Below, piece after piece: positions 17,949-26,666 of a stretch of 64,000 nt of DNA. The stretch is from the NCBI GenBank assembly GCA_002319075.1, contig NVQB01000001.1, positions 620,001-684,000 on the forward strand, read 5' to 3'. This DNA is from Sphingobacteriaceae bacterium (lineage in GTDB: Bacteria; Bacteroidota; Bacteroidia; B-17B0; Aurantibacillaceae). The first letter of the stretch is position 1; each line of letters opens with the position of its first letter. The notes below the pieces were generated by a model. The model did no database searches. It had not been told where the DNA came from and saw only the letters and a list, made by a program, of their open reading frames with translations. The translations under genes and the position numbers were made by a program.

Positions 17949-18413
17949 ATGAAAAGTATCCTTTTTTTATCGGTATTTTTTATTTGTAGCTGTAACCCTC
18001 GCGTTTACAGGGTAAATTACACTACACAAAGTAAAGACTATTGGGACTGCGGAGTTCCTGTTAAAAAAAACATGGCTCTGGTCGATACACTTGTAAAGGT
18101 GGGTGATGTAAAATTAGGTGATTGCGGTTCCAAAAAGCAGAATGAAGAACAATCCATTGCGGTCTTGAAAAATGAAGGCTGCGCTTTAGATGCAGATGTT
18201 GTAAACATTACTAAAGAAAACAGCAAAGAAGAATGGGCTACTTGCTATCAATGCGAAGCCGAATTTTATGTGAAAAAAAAACCAGAAAGTCCCACTTATT
18301 TACCTCCAAAGAAAAAAATGACAGGTGCTCAAAAATGGGAATTAACTTCTTCAATATTAATTGGAACCAGCCTAATTGTCTTTTTAATGACGCACACGGC
18401 AATATTTGAATAA
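17949..18413 (+). CDS. Small Cys-rich lipoprotein, RcsF-like pattern
   Basis: This 154-residue protein starts MKSILFLSVFFICSCNPRVY, a lipoprotein signal with one of two Cys as lipid site. The mature part has six or so Cys (DCGV, GDCGSKK, EGCALDADVV, ATCYQCEAEF). The spacing of GCALDADVV...CYQCEAEFYV resembles the disulfide-linked alpha/beta fold of RcsF, an outer-membrane stress sensor, but this is a visual likeness only. A hydrophobic segment near the C-terminus (SSILIGTSLIVFLMTH) could span a membrane, which is odd for a lipoprotein. I do not recognise it as a named family. Confidence 0.65.
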   Translation: MKSILFLSVFFICSCNPRVYRVNYTTQSKDYWDCGVPVKKNMALVDTLVKVGDVKLGDCGSKKQNEEQSIAVLKNEGCALDADVVNITKENSKEEWATCYQCEAEFYVKKKPESPTYLPPKKKMTGAQKWELTSSILIGTSLIVFLMTHTAIFE

Positions 18414-18432
18414 CAACCCGGAATACAATCAC

Positions 18433-18903
18433 TTGCACTCCTTCAAGTCAAAAATATATAAAACAGGAATTAATTGGGCCGTAGATGTTCCTTCTAAAAT
18501 TTCGGATAAACTTGAAAAAGAAAAAGGCTATATCCGTATTAAAGGAACTATCAATGATTTTGAATTTAAACAAACTTTAGTACCTGTTAAAGATGCAGGA
18601 TACCGTCTGTTTGTAAATGGTATCATGATGAAAGGCGGGAAAACAGCTTTGGGAAAACTTGCAAACTTTAGCATTCAACAAAATAAAACGAAGTTAGTGG
18701 AGGAATATCCCCTACCCTTACTTTTGAAAAAATTACTCAAGGAAGAACAACTCACTAAAGACTTTAATAATTTAACTCCAACAAGGATCAAAGATATTCT
18801 CAAGTATCTTTTTTACATTAAAACGGAAGAAACCATGCGTAAAAACATTAATAAAGTGATTCTTCAGTTACATAAAAAAGAAAAGAATGTTAGAATACCT
18901 TAA
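18433..18903 (+). CDS. DUF1905/YdeI-type protein
   Basis: The first half is a DUF1905-type beta domain (INWAVDVPSKISDKLEKEKG, TLVPVKDAGYRLFVNGIM). The second half resembles the YdeI helical tail (TPTRIKDILKYLFYIKTEET) seen in bacteriocin-protection family proteins. The molecular function is unknown and there is no signal peptide. No ATG is available before the conserved domain. TTG 18433 (M-HSFKSKIYKTG) fits the usual start of the family; another TTG at 18406 overlaps the end of the lipoprotein gene. Confidence 0.75.
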   Translation: MHSFKSKIYKTGINWAVDVPSKISDKLEKEKGYIRIKGTINDFEFKQTLVPVKDAGYRLFVNGIMMKGGKTALGKLANFSIQQNKTKLVEEYPLPLLLKKLLKEEQLTKDFNNLTPTRIKDILKYLFYIKTEETMRKNINKVILQLHKKEKNVRIP

Positions 18904-18920
18904 TTGAACTCTGTTGCTTT

Positions 18921-20405
18921 TTAACGCCCAGCCATTCTAACATACAACTCAATTTCGCGTGTATCAAGATTAATTTTCTTCAAAGAATCACCTGCCAGCA
19001 AAGGAATTTCTTTAGAACGAATGGAATAAAACGTGCGCTCTTTACTCGCACTCAAACTCACTTGCCTGGCCATATATAAATACGCATGTAAACTAAAATC
19101 ATTCCAGCGCTCAGCCTCAATTGAAACAGTTTCTCCTTTTTTAAGATAAGGCAAAATCAAGTCAATGTCCTTTAAAAGATCTTCGTTGCGTTTGTAAGTA
19201 CTAGCAGCCATGCAAAAATAAACAATGCTGCCAAGTGCGAGAAGCCCAAACACCAGTCTGGTAATTTTCAATTTCGTTATCTCAGCAAGAAAAAGAAAAA
19301 AGAAAAGCCAGTATCTTTTAAATCCGTAAACTAAAGCCAATACAAAACACACAAAAGAGGGAATGAGGTAAAACCCGCGCTGCACCAAACTTATAGCGTA
19401 TGGCAAACTTCCGGCAAAAGATGTTATTAACAACGCAACTGCTAATTTATTAGCAAGGAAATTTTTAAAAATAAATCTGAAAGCATAGTGCTTTTTAGCT
19501 GCCAGGTAGGAAAATAAAAGCGCGAGAATAATTAAACAACCTATCAATTCGGAAAAGAAACGCCCGATTATTTCAAAATGATTATCGGTTGTATTGCCCA
19601 CATTATTTAAAGTAAGCACTAACCTGGCCTGGTAATAACATTCTAACCATGTTTTAGCCGGACTATAAAGCCAAACACATGAAAATAAAAGAGTAAGAAA
19701 AAGAATTCCTGAAAAGACAACGAAATAATAATACCTCTTTTCAAATTTACTTATCAGCGCATAAGTAATCGGTAATACAATTACAAAACAAGATTGAAAT
19801 CCCTTTCCGAGAAACAATAAGAATAACACACACGCAAACGCCACCACAAACATCCGGTTTCGAGAATGGATGAAGCGTATAAAAAACCATAGTTCTAAAG
19901 CGACCAAAACACACTGCAAAGGTTCAATGATTTGATTAACATAGCTCCAGCAAAAAACGGGAATAGAAAGCAAAATAAAAATGCTCAAAACAAAATAAAG
20001 CTGCGGCTTTCTAAACAGACTTTTGACTATATGATTCAGAATAAAAACAAAAATCAGGAAAAGTAGTAATGTAAAAATTCTATCAACTAAATAATGATCT
20101 CCAAAGGCTTTATAGAAATTACCCAACAAATAAAAATAGAACGGAGGCTGCTCGCAAAACTGCACCATACTTGAATTTGTAAACTTCATAGTCCAGAATG
20201 AGCCTAAACCTTCTGCATAATTATAAGCTACCGTTTTATAAAGCATGCCATCTATAAAACATCCCTTTTGAAATAAAGGAGATAAGATCAATACGATAAA
20301 AGCAGCGCTAATAAAATAAACCCAGGCGAGGAAACCAGATCTCGCTGATAAAGGATTTAGAGCATGTGTATTTCCCGGTCGCTTCACAGAAGCAATAATA
20401 CTCAA
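18921..20405 (-). CDS. GT39/ArnT-like membrane glycosyltransferase
   Basis: This 494-residue polytopic membrane protein has about eleven hydrophobic helices. The first large outer loop has FIDGMLYKTVAYNYAEG, followed by CEQPPFYFYLLGNFYKAFGD, like the D-x...QPP/HPP-Y-Y loop of dolichyl-/polyprenyl-phosphate-mannose transferases and ArnT. A soluble region of about 90 residues ends the protein. It probably moves a sugar from a polyprenyl carrier onto an envelope acceptor. The start is TTG 20403-20405, with no near ATG. Only 8 bp separate it from the riboswitch-controlled gene upstream, so it may be in the same transcript. Confidence 0.75.
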   Translation of the reverse strand: MSIIASVKRPGNTHALNPLSARSGFLAWVYFISAAFIVLILSPLFQKGCFIDGMLYKTVAYNYAEGLGSFWTMKFTNSSMVQFCEQPPFYFYLLGNFYKAFGDHYLVDRIFTLLLFLIFVFILNHIVKSLFRKPQLYFVLSIFILLSIPVFCWSYVNQIIEPLQCVLVALELWFFIRFIHSRNRMFVVAFACVLFLLFLGKGFQSCFVIVLPITYALISKFEKRYYYFVVFSGILFLTLLFSCVWLYSPAKTWLECYYQARLVLTLNNVGNTTDNHFEIIGRFFSELIGCLIILALLFSYLAAKKHYAFRFIFKNFLANKLAVALLITSFAGSLPYAISLVQRGFYLIPSFVCFVLALVYGFKRYWLFFFLFLAEITKLKITRLVFGLLALGSIVYFCMAASTYKRNEDLLKDIDLILPYLKKGETVSIEAERWNDFSLHAYLYMARQVSLSASKERTFYSIRSKEIPLLAGDSLKKINLDTREIELYVRMAGR

Positions 20406-20413
20406 AATTTTAA

Positions 20414-21613
20414 TTAGGGCCGGACTATTATTTTTTGAATAAACTGTTTGTTTTCAGCGGAAACCCTTAAGCAGTATATACCAGGAATAAGATGGGAAGT
20501 TTGAAGGGTTGATGTATTGCTTATCGCTACAATCTTTCCTGAAATGTCTAACAATTCAAGAGCAACTGAGTCATTGATTCCAATAGTCAATTCCTCGCCT
20601 GCCTGTACAGGATTTGGGTAAACTAAATACGAACCTGAACTGGATTGCTCTTTTAACGAAGTAACAGTACTTTGATGAATCACACCGATGGCATCCAGAT
20701 CGAACCCACTTGAGGGAAATGGTGTGGGCCAGGGGTCATTTACTTTATTATGCTGAGCATCTCTGCTCGCATACGCAACGTTTATACTTCCTACAACATC
20801 AATCACTTTCACATGAGTAATTGCATTAATATTTAAACCCGCAATTCCTGAAAGCTCCTCAAGATCAAAAGGGCTGCCATAACCACCTCGGTATTTACCG
20901 GCTAGATTATTTATTTTTTTAGCATCTGTAGAACCAAAGCTCCCCGTTTGTAGGCTTGTATCTGTTAATGAGTGAGCTGGAAAGCGAAAAAAATTATTCC
21001 CGTCACTGCTTACTTCTACAAAAGCCAACTCCAGAAACACATCGTCAAATCCATTTTCAAAAATGGCAAAATCATAGCCTGGCCCATTAGTAATACGCTT
21101 ATTAAAAGTGCAAATAGCAGTGCCTCCATCGCCCAGACTAACGACTCCGTTACTTTGCGCTTTTCCTGTAGCCATGGTATTATCACCAACATTAGCGTAC
21201 CCTAAAGAAGTGTTCGAGATATCCTGGTAACCCCGTGTGACACTGCATGCCACGGCCCAATTTACAAACGCCGAACTATCCATATGAATAGCGCTTGTTC
21301 CTGCTTGCCCAACGGACGGCGCGTAAACTTGTCCATTCAAATGAAGCATGCAAAAAACACTCAGAAAACCAATAAGTAGTGTGATGATCGAAGACGTCGA
21401 TTTCAGGCTCTCCTTATTATACTCCTCTTTAAGCTCTTTCAGACAAGAGTTGCATAGGCACATCGTAAAGTGACTACTGATGTAAGAATATTCCTCTTTG
21501 CTTAAGCTTATTTTCGCGCAATCGCAGGCAGCAATATCATCTGGCCTGCATTCAAATTTTTGCGTACAACGTTCGCACGCTTCCGAATCTTTATGTAATG
21601 TTTCTGCTTTCAC
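20414..21613 (-). CDS. Cys-rich CWC domain fused to a T9SS type A secreted surface protein
   Basis: This 399-residue protein joins two parts. Residues 1-68 are a Cys-rich CWC domain (CERCTQKFECRPDD, ACDCAKISLSKEE, MCLCNSCLKELKEEYN), normally a free-standing cytoplasmic protein. Residues 75-98 form a signal-peptide-like helix (SSIITLLIGFLSVFCMLHLN). Residues 100-310 form a secreted domain with GYDFAIFENGFDDVFLE and WPTPFPSSGFDLDAIGVIH. Residues 325-399 form a T9SS type A sorting tail (YLVYPNPVQAGEEL ... LIPGIYCLRV). The start is GTG 21611-21613. A cobalamin riboswitch lies just upstream, so expression is likely shut down by B12 and the surface part may capture corrinoids. CWC genes are, as I recall, often near cobalamin genes. 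The fusion should be checked for a missed frameshift. Confidence 0.85.
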   Translation of the reverse strand: MKAETLHKDSEACERCTQKFECRPDDIAACDCAKISLSKEEYSYISSHFTMCLCNSCLKELKEEYNKESLKSTSSIITLLIGFLSVFCMLHLNGQVYAPSVGQAGTSAIHMDSSAFVNWAVACSVTRGYQDISNTSLGYANVGDNTMATGKAQSNGVVSLGDGGTAICTFNKRITNGPGYDFAIFENGFDDVFLELAFVEVSSDGNNFFRFPAHSLTDTSLQTGSFGSTDAKKINNLAGKYRGGYGSPFDLEELSGIAGLNINAITHVKVIDVVGSINVAYASRDAQHNKVNDPWPTPFPSSGFDLDAIGVIHQSTVTSLKEQSSSGSYLVYPNPVQAGEELTIGINDSVALELLDISGKIVAISNTSTLQTSHLIPGIYCLRVSAENKQFIQKIIVRP

Positions 21614-21696
21614 GTTTATTCAATTAAAGGAAATAAACGTTTACACGAGTCGTGCATCTGTTCCTTTTCCCGGGAGCATTTTGATGTATGATGAAT

Positions 21697-21814
21697 GGCA
21701 GATTTTCTGACTTACTTTAGTTGATTTTCCAGTCAACTAAAGATCACAGTTGCGGGTACAGTCAGGGTATTTCACCCTTATTCCCTTTTAATCTCTCTAA
21801 TAAGAGAACCTTTC
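21697..21814 (-). ncRNA. Cobalamin riboswitch aptamer
   Basis: On the minus strand the order of conserved blocks is that of the B12 aptamer. AAAGGTTC opens the aptamer, followed by a hairpin (TCTCTTATTAGAGAGA) and AAAAGGGAATAAGGGTGAAA. Then come the B12 box region ACTGTACCCGCAACTGTGA, a long stem (CTTTAGTTGA ... TCAACTAAAG), and AGTCAGAAAATCTGCC closing it. About 80 nt, including a CACG-ACT-CGTG hairpin near 21644-21654, separate the aptamer from the GTG start at 21613; this is the likely expression platform, probably acting on translation since no T-run follows. In Bacteroidota these switches turn off corrinoid uptake and B12 synthesis genes. Confidence 0.93.
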
Positions 21815-21899
21815 AACGCTGCAAATATAATCAAATTCGGAGAATCTAATTTTGATTTGGAAAATGAAAGGTCAGTAATAGGTAAGAAGTAATTCTCAG

Positions 21900-23015
21900 T
21901 TAATCTTTAATCCAACCGGCCAGAGTAAGCACTTCATCAGATTCTACACGCTCCCAGCCTTGTTTGGTAAAATTCCAAACCATAAGACCATCCTGGTAAC
22001 TGTCCATACCAATGATGAGTTCTTTCACAAAGGCAGCTGTATTATCACCGGCAGAAAAATTTCGGGTTTCAAAATGGTGCTTGCCTAAATCTTTTCCATT
22101 TAATTTAACAACCCTTCCTTTTGGATCAGTTTTAAATTCATAAGTAAACCCGTAATCGGATCTCGAGCAATCCATAAGACTAACTGTGTTAACCGCCAGA
22201 TCAATAAAAACCTGTTTATTTCCTAACCATAAAATCAGCTGATCTTTATTTAACTTCTTAAGCGTTGCAGGAAGCTTTTCTTTAGTGATGGCAATTTTTC
22301 CAATAAGTTTAACTTCTTTTGTATCGACATTCATTTTATGGATCATCAGTTCGGTATTGGCCTGATTGAAATACGCATAAATAAAATTATCGTTATCAAT
22401 CCAATACAGCGGCGGATCAGGAACAAAATTATCTTTGGTTCCGGTTTGCCCGTAACCTGCGTCGGCAGTAAGAATTATTTTAGGCTTGCCAACAGGATAA
22501 TAAATGATTTTAAAAGGAGCCGTAGTTTTATCAAACTCTATATCTCTTCCCGGACGAGGTTTAAAAAGGAGATCTTTCACCTCTTTGTATTGCTGATTCT
22601 TAAAATCATATACCGAATAAAATTTTCCTTTGAAAATATCATTGGTGTAAAAAATCGCGCTATCGTTGTTGCAGCGCACCAGGCTAGCTTTTCCGTCGAA
22701 CAAAACTTTTTTTTCTTTCAGGTCAAGAATATTTCCCATGCCTGTAATAAGATAGCGGTTGTTATAAATCTGGTTCGCGCCTCTGTCCGTTCGAATGTAA
22801 TCTTTGCCTTCTTTTTTTCCATCAAAGCTCATTACTTCATCCCTTCCGGTGAAACTTCCGTTTAAAAAATGATAAGCGAAAATCCTTTGTCTAAAAGCAG
22901 ATTTTCCCGATGCATCAACATGCACTACATAAAGACTTTGTCTTACATTTCCCTGTGAAAATAAGGCAATGGGCGTAAACAACAAGAAAAATATCAGTGT
23001 GATTATATTTTTCAT
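21900..23015 (-). CDS. Secreted protein of unknown function
   Basis: This 371-residue protein begins MKNIITLIFFLLFTPIALFS, a clear Sec signal peptide, at ATG 23013-23015 (a longer frame from TTG 23039 is less likely). The rest is rich in short beta strands with repeated pattern such as YNNRYLITGMGNILDL, FYTNDIFKGKFYSVYDF and PPLYWIDNDNFIYAYF. This suggests a beta-propeller-like fold, but I recognise no family. It starts one base after the pepA stop and is therefore co-transcribed with the aminopeptidase. No sorting tail or lipobox is visible, so it is probably periplasmic. Confidence 0.75.
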   Translation of the reverse strand: MKNIITLIFFLLFTPIALFSQGNVRQSLYVVHVDASGKSAFRQRIFAYHFLNGSFTGRDEVMSFDGKKEGKDYIRTDRGANQIYNNRYLITGMGNILDLKEKKVLFDGKASLVRCNNDSAIFYTNDIFKGKFYSVYDFKNQQYKEVKDLLFKPRPGRDIEFDKTTAPFKIIYYPVGKPKIILTADAGYGQTGTKDNFVPDPPLYWIDNDNFIYAYFNQANTELMIHKMNVDTKEVKLIGKIAITKEKLPATLKKLNKDQLILWLGNKQVFIDLAVNTVSLMDCSRSDYGFTYEFKTDPKGRVVKLNGKDLGKHHFETRNFSAGDNTAAFVKELIIGMDSYQDGLMVWNFTKQGWERVESDEVLTLAGWIKD

Positions 23016-23016
23016 T

Positions 23017-24441
23017 TTATAGATTTTTAAATAAATCAAAAAACAATCTTACTCCAACTCCCGTGCCACCTTTTGTTCTGTAAGCATCTTTTGCTGGAAT
23101 AAAGGCAGGACCCGCAATATCTAAATGGTAGTAAGGATAATCGGTAAACTTCTCAAGGAATTTCCCTGCGGTAATGGCACCACCCAAAGCGCCTCCCAGG
23201 TTTTTCTGATCCGCAATATCACTCTTCATAAGCTCTGCGTAATCATCCCAAAAAGGAAATTCCGCAATGCGTTCATGCACATTATAACTGCTTTCAGAAA
23301 TTTTACTTTTTTTATCAGCGCTCACATTTCCCATACCAACAATTCCGAAAGTTCCTATTGCGGCCATAGCGGCGCCGGTTAACGTGGCCACGTCAATTGC
23401 CATTTCTGGTTTATACCGTTTTGCATAATGTAACGCATCAGCTAATATCATGCGTCCTTCAGCATCAGAGTTCAGCATTTCTACGGTGCTACCATCCATC
23501 ATTGTAATAATATCTCCTGGTGCAAAAGCATTAAAACCCGGACGATTGTCTGTAGCGGGAACCAAAGCTATGACATGTACATTTAATTTTGCTTTTGCAA
23601 TGGCGAACATAGCAGCGCCTACCGCAGCTCCACCCGCCATATCACATTTCATCATGTCCATACTGTTAGGCGTTGGTTTTAAGCTCAAACCTCCTGTATC
23701 ATACACTACACCTTTTCCAACTAGTACATAGGGCTTTTTATTTTTTGCCTTCGCAGGCTTATACTCCATCACCGTAAACGTAGGTTCATCTACACTTCCG
23801 GCATTCACAGAAAGCAAGCCCCCCATTTTTAACTGTGTAATTTTTGATTTATTAAAAACATCAACCTTAAATCCAGCCTCCTTACCCATTTTTTTAAAGG
23901 CATTGGCAAGTCCGGTAGCATTCAAAATATTTACCGGCTCATTCACTAGATCGCGCGCCATTTTTGTGGCCTCGCAAACATAATTTAACTCGCTCACCAA
24001 AGAATCCTTAATAGCAGTATTCGCAATTATTATAGACTTAAGAGTATTGGGAGTTTTTACGCTTGGTTTATTTTTTATAAACTGATAATTCGAAAGCTCT
24101 GCGCCTTCAGCCGCTGCCAAAGATAAAAGTGGAAATGTTGTTTGATTGTAAATATAGAGTTCTGTTCCTTTATGTGCATTAACTCCATCCGCCACCGATG
24201 CCGCGTGTTTTCTTAATTGTTCATTCAGAGCATTTTTTTCTTTTTTTGGATCAATAATTAAAATTGAAACATACTTACCAATATAATTATAGGTCAGTGT
24301 TTTTTTCTCTTTGTCCTTAAATTCTGAAGTGAAATAATCGTTTACTTTGTCCGGAAGATTAAATTCGTTTTTAAATTTTTCCGTGATCACCAAAATGTGA
24401 GTAGGATTACTCACCTTGTTTCTTAAAATAATGTTAGCCAT
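23017..24441 (-). CDS. pepA: Leucyl aminopeptidase (M17 family)
   Basis: This two-metal aminopeptidase frees N-terminal residues from peptides in the cytoplasm. The C-terminal catalytic domain holds VGKGVVYDTGGLSLKP (metal ligands Lys and Asp), KCDMAGGAAV, and the signature NSDAEGRMILADALHYA with ligands Asp and Glu and the catalytic Arg. The N-terminal macro-like domain is weakly conserved, as usual. At 474 residues it is of normal length. It starts at ATG 24439-24441 and precedes the unknown secreted protein by one base. Confidence 0.96.
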   Translation of the reverse strand: MANIILRNKVSNPTHILVITEKFKNEFNLPDKVNDYFTSEFKDKEKKTLTYNYIGKYVSILIIDPKKEKNALNEQLRKHAASVADGVNAHKGTELYIYNQTTFPLLSLAAAEGAELSNYQFIKNKPSVKTPNTLKSIIIANTAIKDSLVSELNYVCEATKMARDLVNEPVNILNATGLANAFKKMGKEAGFKVDVFNKSKITQLKMGGLLSVNAGSVDEPTFTVMEYKPAKAKNKKPYVLVGKGVVYDTGGLSLKPTPNSMDMMKCDMAGGAAVGAAMFAIAKAKLNVHVIALVPATDNRPGFNAFAPGDIITMMDGSTVEMLNSDAEGRMILADALHYAKRYKPEMAIDVATLTGAAMAAIGTFGIVGMGNVSADKKSKISESSYNVHERIAEFPFWDDYAELMKSDIADQKNLGGALGGAITAGKFLEKFTDYPYYHLDIAGPAFIPAKDAYRTKGGTGVGVRLFFDLFKNL

Positions 24442-24537
24442 TGTCTACTACTGCTGTGGGACACGAATATACATAAATAGGACTGCAAATAAAATAATAG
24501 CTGGTTTTATTCAATTCTGTTAAATTTGATAAAAAAA

Positions 24538-24888
24538 ATGAATTTTGCACTAGTCTTTTTCGGAGGGGGAATGGGTTGCGTTGTGCGCTACCTGATCGGA
24601 CTTGGATTTCAAAAAACAACTGCTACTTTACCCTGGGCCACTTTTTTGTCCAACATTACAGCTTGCCTTGTTTTTGCTTTAGTAGTGTGGATTGCCAGCA
24701 CAAAAGAAGTAATGACTCCAACGTTAAAATTAATGTTGTTAACCGGATTTTGTGGTGGTTTAAGTACATTTTCCAGCTTCGGTTACGAAACTTTTTTGTT
24801 ATTAAAACAGAGTCTATACCTCTACGCATTTTTAAATATTTTAATAAGCTGTTCTTTGTGTATTTTTATTTTTTACATTTTTAATTAA
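24538..24888 (+). CDS. crcB: Fluoride channel CrcB/Fluc
   Basis: This 116-residue, four-helix protein acts as a dual-topology dimer to expel fluoride. Signatures are GGGMGCVVRYLIGL and GFCGGLSTFSSFGYE, the latter holding the Phe-box and the central Na+ site residues. I start at ATG 24538 (MNFALVFFGGG); the frame extends to TTG 24526. TAAATTTG at 24521-24528 fits a -7 box, but no clear TTG lies at the right distance. It is first in an operon with the queuosine-precursor transporter 2 bp downstream. Confidence 0.93.
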   Translation: MNFALVFFGGGMGCVVRYLIGLGFQKTTATLPWATFLSNITACLVFALVVWIASTKEVMTPTLKLMLLTGFCGGLSTFSSFGYETFLLLKQSLYLYAFLNILISCSLCIFIFYIFN

Positions 24889-24890
24889 CT

Positions 24891-25553
24891 ATGGATTTCA
24901 CTAAACGTAAAGACGTTGTCTTCCTTGTGCTCGCCGGATTCTTTATTACCAACGCAATAGTAGCCGAGTGTATTGGAGGAAAAGTGGTGGAATTTTTCGG
25001 CCTTTTTAAACAGAGTGTCGGAATTATTCTTTGGCCTGTTGTTTTTCTGCTCACAGATCTTATTAATGAGCATTACGGCAAGCAGGGCGTAAAAAAGCTT
25101 ACTTACATTACAGTTGGGCTTATTGCCTACATGTTTATCGTTATTACCATAAGTATTAATATAAAACCAGATGCAGTCAGTCCTGTAGATGAAGCCAGTT
25201 TTAGAGCGGTATTCGGACAAGGCCAATGGATCATCATTGGAAGTATTACAGCATTTTTGATTTCACAGCTGGTCGACGTTTCAATTTTTTGGACTTTTCG
25301 AAACCGCACCGGCAACAAACACATCTGGCTGCGTTCAACAGGCAGCACAGTAGTAAGTCAATTAATCGACACTTTTGTAGTGCAGTTTATTGCCTTTGTC
25401 GTTCCTGGAAAATGGACACTGGAAGAGTTTTCGCACAATGCAGCCTGGGGCTATGCTTTTAAATTGCTGGTTGCTGTTTGCCTTATCCCACTTATTTATG
25501 TGGGACATTTTGCTATCAACAAATTTTTAGGTATTCCAAAAGAAAAGCCTTAA
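24891..25553 (+). CDS. Queuosine precursor transporter (YhhQ/VUT family)
   Basis: This 220-residue, six-helix membrane protein of the DUF165 family imports queuosine precursors such as preQ0 or preQ1. Recognisable segments are NAIVAECIGGKVVEFFG, IILWPVVFLLTDLINEHYG and STVVSQLIDTFVVQFIAF, with the conserved Q-L-x-D pattern in helices 4 and 5. It starts two bases after crcB and is followed 17 bp later by a rhomboid gene. Confidence 0.93.
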   Translation: MDFTKRKDVVFLVLAGFFITNAIVAECIGGKVVEFFGLFKQSVGIILWPVVFLLTDLINEHYGKQGVKKLTYITVGLIAYMFIVITISINIKPDAVSPVDEASFRAVFGQGQWIIIGSITAFLISQLVDVSIFWTFRNRTGNKHIWLRSTGSTVVSQLIDTFVVQFIAFVVPGKWTLEEFSHNAAWGYAFKLLVAVCLIPLIYVGHFAINKFLGIPKEKP

Positions 25554-25570
25554 TCTTCTATCTTTAGAAC

Positions 25571-26209
25571 ATGATTACTTATACTTTCTTAGCCATTATC
25601 GTGGCGTTCTCGCTTTATTGCTTTAACGACAGGAACGCCATGTACAAATACATGTTTCACCCCTATTCCATTTATCATAATAAGGAACATTACCGGTTTC
25701 TGACACATGCGTTTATTCATGGTGACTACATGCACCTGATTTTTAATTGTTTTGCCCTATACAGTTTTGGACTCAGCCTTGAAGAAAATTATTTTGGCAA
25801 TCCGAACGCCTTCGATCCTAAAATAGGGAAACTCTATTACATATTACTATTTACCGGCGGCATATACGCGGCCTCTATAACAGAATACCTGCGCAATAAA
25901 AATAACCCGTCCTACTCTTCACTTGGAGTTAGTGGGGCCGTTTCTTCCATCATATTTAGTTGTATAATAATAAGTCCTTCTAATCCCATCTCCATTTTTT
26001 TTGTCAGCGGAGGTATTCCAAGCTGGATTTTTGGTATTCTTCTGTTGGGAATAAGCTATTACCTCATTCGTCGCAAAAGAACTTCTGCCTACACAGATAA
26101 TATCAGCCACGAATCACATTTTTGGGGAGCTTTGTTCGGTATAGCGTTCACTATTATTACCAAGCCGTCTTTGATGAGCGAGTTCTTTCATAAGATCATG
26201 GAATCTTAG
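25571..26209 (+). CDS. Rhomboid-family intramembrane serine protease
   Basis: This 212-residue protein has about six helices. THAFIHGDYMHLIFNCFALY contains the conserved HxxxxHxxxN pattern of helix 2. The catalytic Ser lies in SSLGVSGAVSSII (GxSG) and the catalytic His in HESHFWGALFGIAFT. The substrate is unknown. It is third in the crcB-yhhQ-rhomboid operon. Confidence 0.92.
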   Translation: MITYTFLAIIVAFSLYCFNDRNAMYKYMFHPYSIYHNKEHYRFLTHAFIHGDYMHLIFNCFALYSFGLSLEENYFGNPNAFDPKIGKLYYILLFTGGIYAASITEYLRNKNNPSYSSLGVSGAVSSIIFSCIIISPSNPISIFFVSGGIPSWIFGILLLGISYYLIRRKRTSAYTDNISHESHFWGALFGIAFTIITKPSLMSEFFHKIMES

Positions 26210-26271
26210 ATTTTCGCACAGTTAGAAATTAACTGATTTTTTTAAGTTGGGAGCTACTTGTAAGAAAATAA

Positions 26272-26664
26272 CTATTTATCCAGAATCTTTTTAATGTCTG
26301 GTCTGAAATAAAGATTGGATTTTAGAATTTTTCCATCTTCTCTAAAAATAGGTAAACCTTGTTCATCCAGTTTACTCATATTACTTCGGTGAATTTCGTC
26401 GTACACTTCTTCAATTTTATGTTCGAGTCCATGCTTTAAAATAGTACCAAATAAAATATATAACTGATCCCCTAATGCGTCTGCTATTTCAACAATATCG
26501 CCATTCTTGCAGGCCTCCAGGTATTCTTCGTTTTCTTCTTTAATTAAATTATAACGTAGTGTATAATCTCTTTCTTCAATAAGTTTAACCTCATCTGCAT
26601 TTCCGATCTTAAAAGTTTCGTGAAATTCTGCTACAGATTTTATTTTCTCGTGAAGCTTGCTCAT
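26272..26664 (-). CDS. MazG-like nucleotide pyrophosphohydrolase
   Basis: This 130-residue all-alpha NTP-PPase-like protein probably hydrolyses a nucleoside triphosphate to the monophosphate. The Mg2+-binding pattern appears as LIKEENEEYLEACKNGD (ExxE) followed by VEIADALGDQLYILFG (ExxD). The C-terminal part (EIHRSNMSKLDEQGLPIFRE) is like phage- and bacterial-type PRA-PH-related proteins. It starts two bases after the OmpH-like gene stop. Confidence 0.87.
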   Translation of the reverse strand: MSKLHEKIKSVAEFHETFKIGNADEVKLIEERDYTLRYNLIKEENEEYLEACKNGDIVEIADALGDQLYILFGTILKHGLEHKIEEVYDEIHRSNMSKLDEQGLPIFREDGKILKSNLYFRPDIKKILDK

Positions 26665-26666
26665 CT

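Noticed and set aside
24440-24537. Possible fluoride riboswitch upstream of crcB
   Set aside because: The leader lacks the conserved GGnGAUGG...CUGAUGAC blocks; nothing like the crcB motif could be found on the plus strand.
24576-24884. Plus-strand frame of 102 codons overlapping crcB
   Set aside because: An out-of-frame reading of crcB with no conserved motif.
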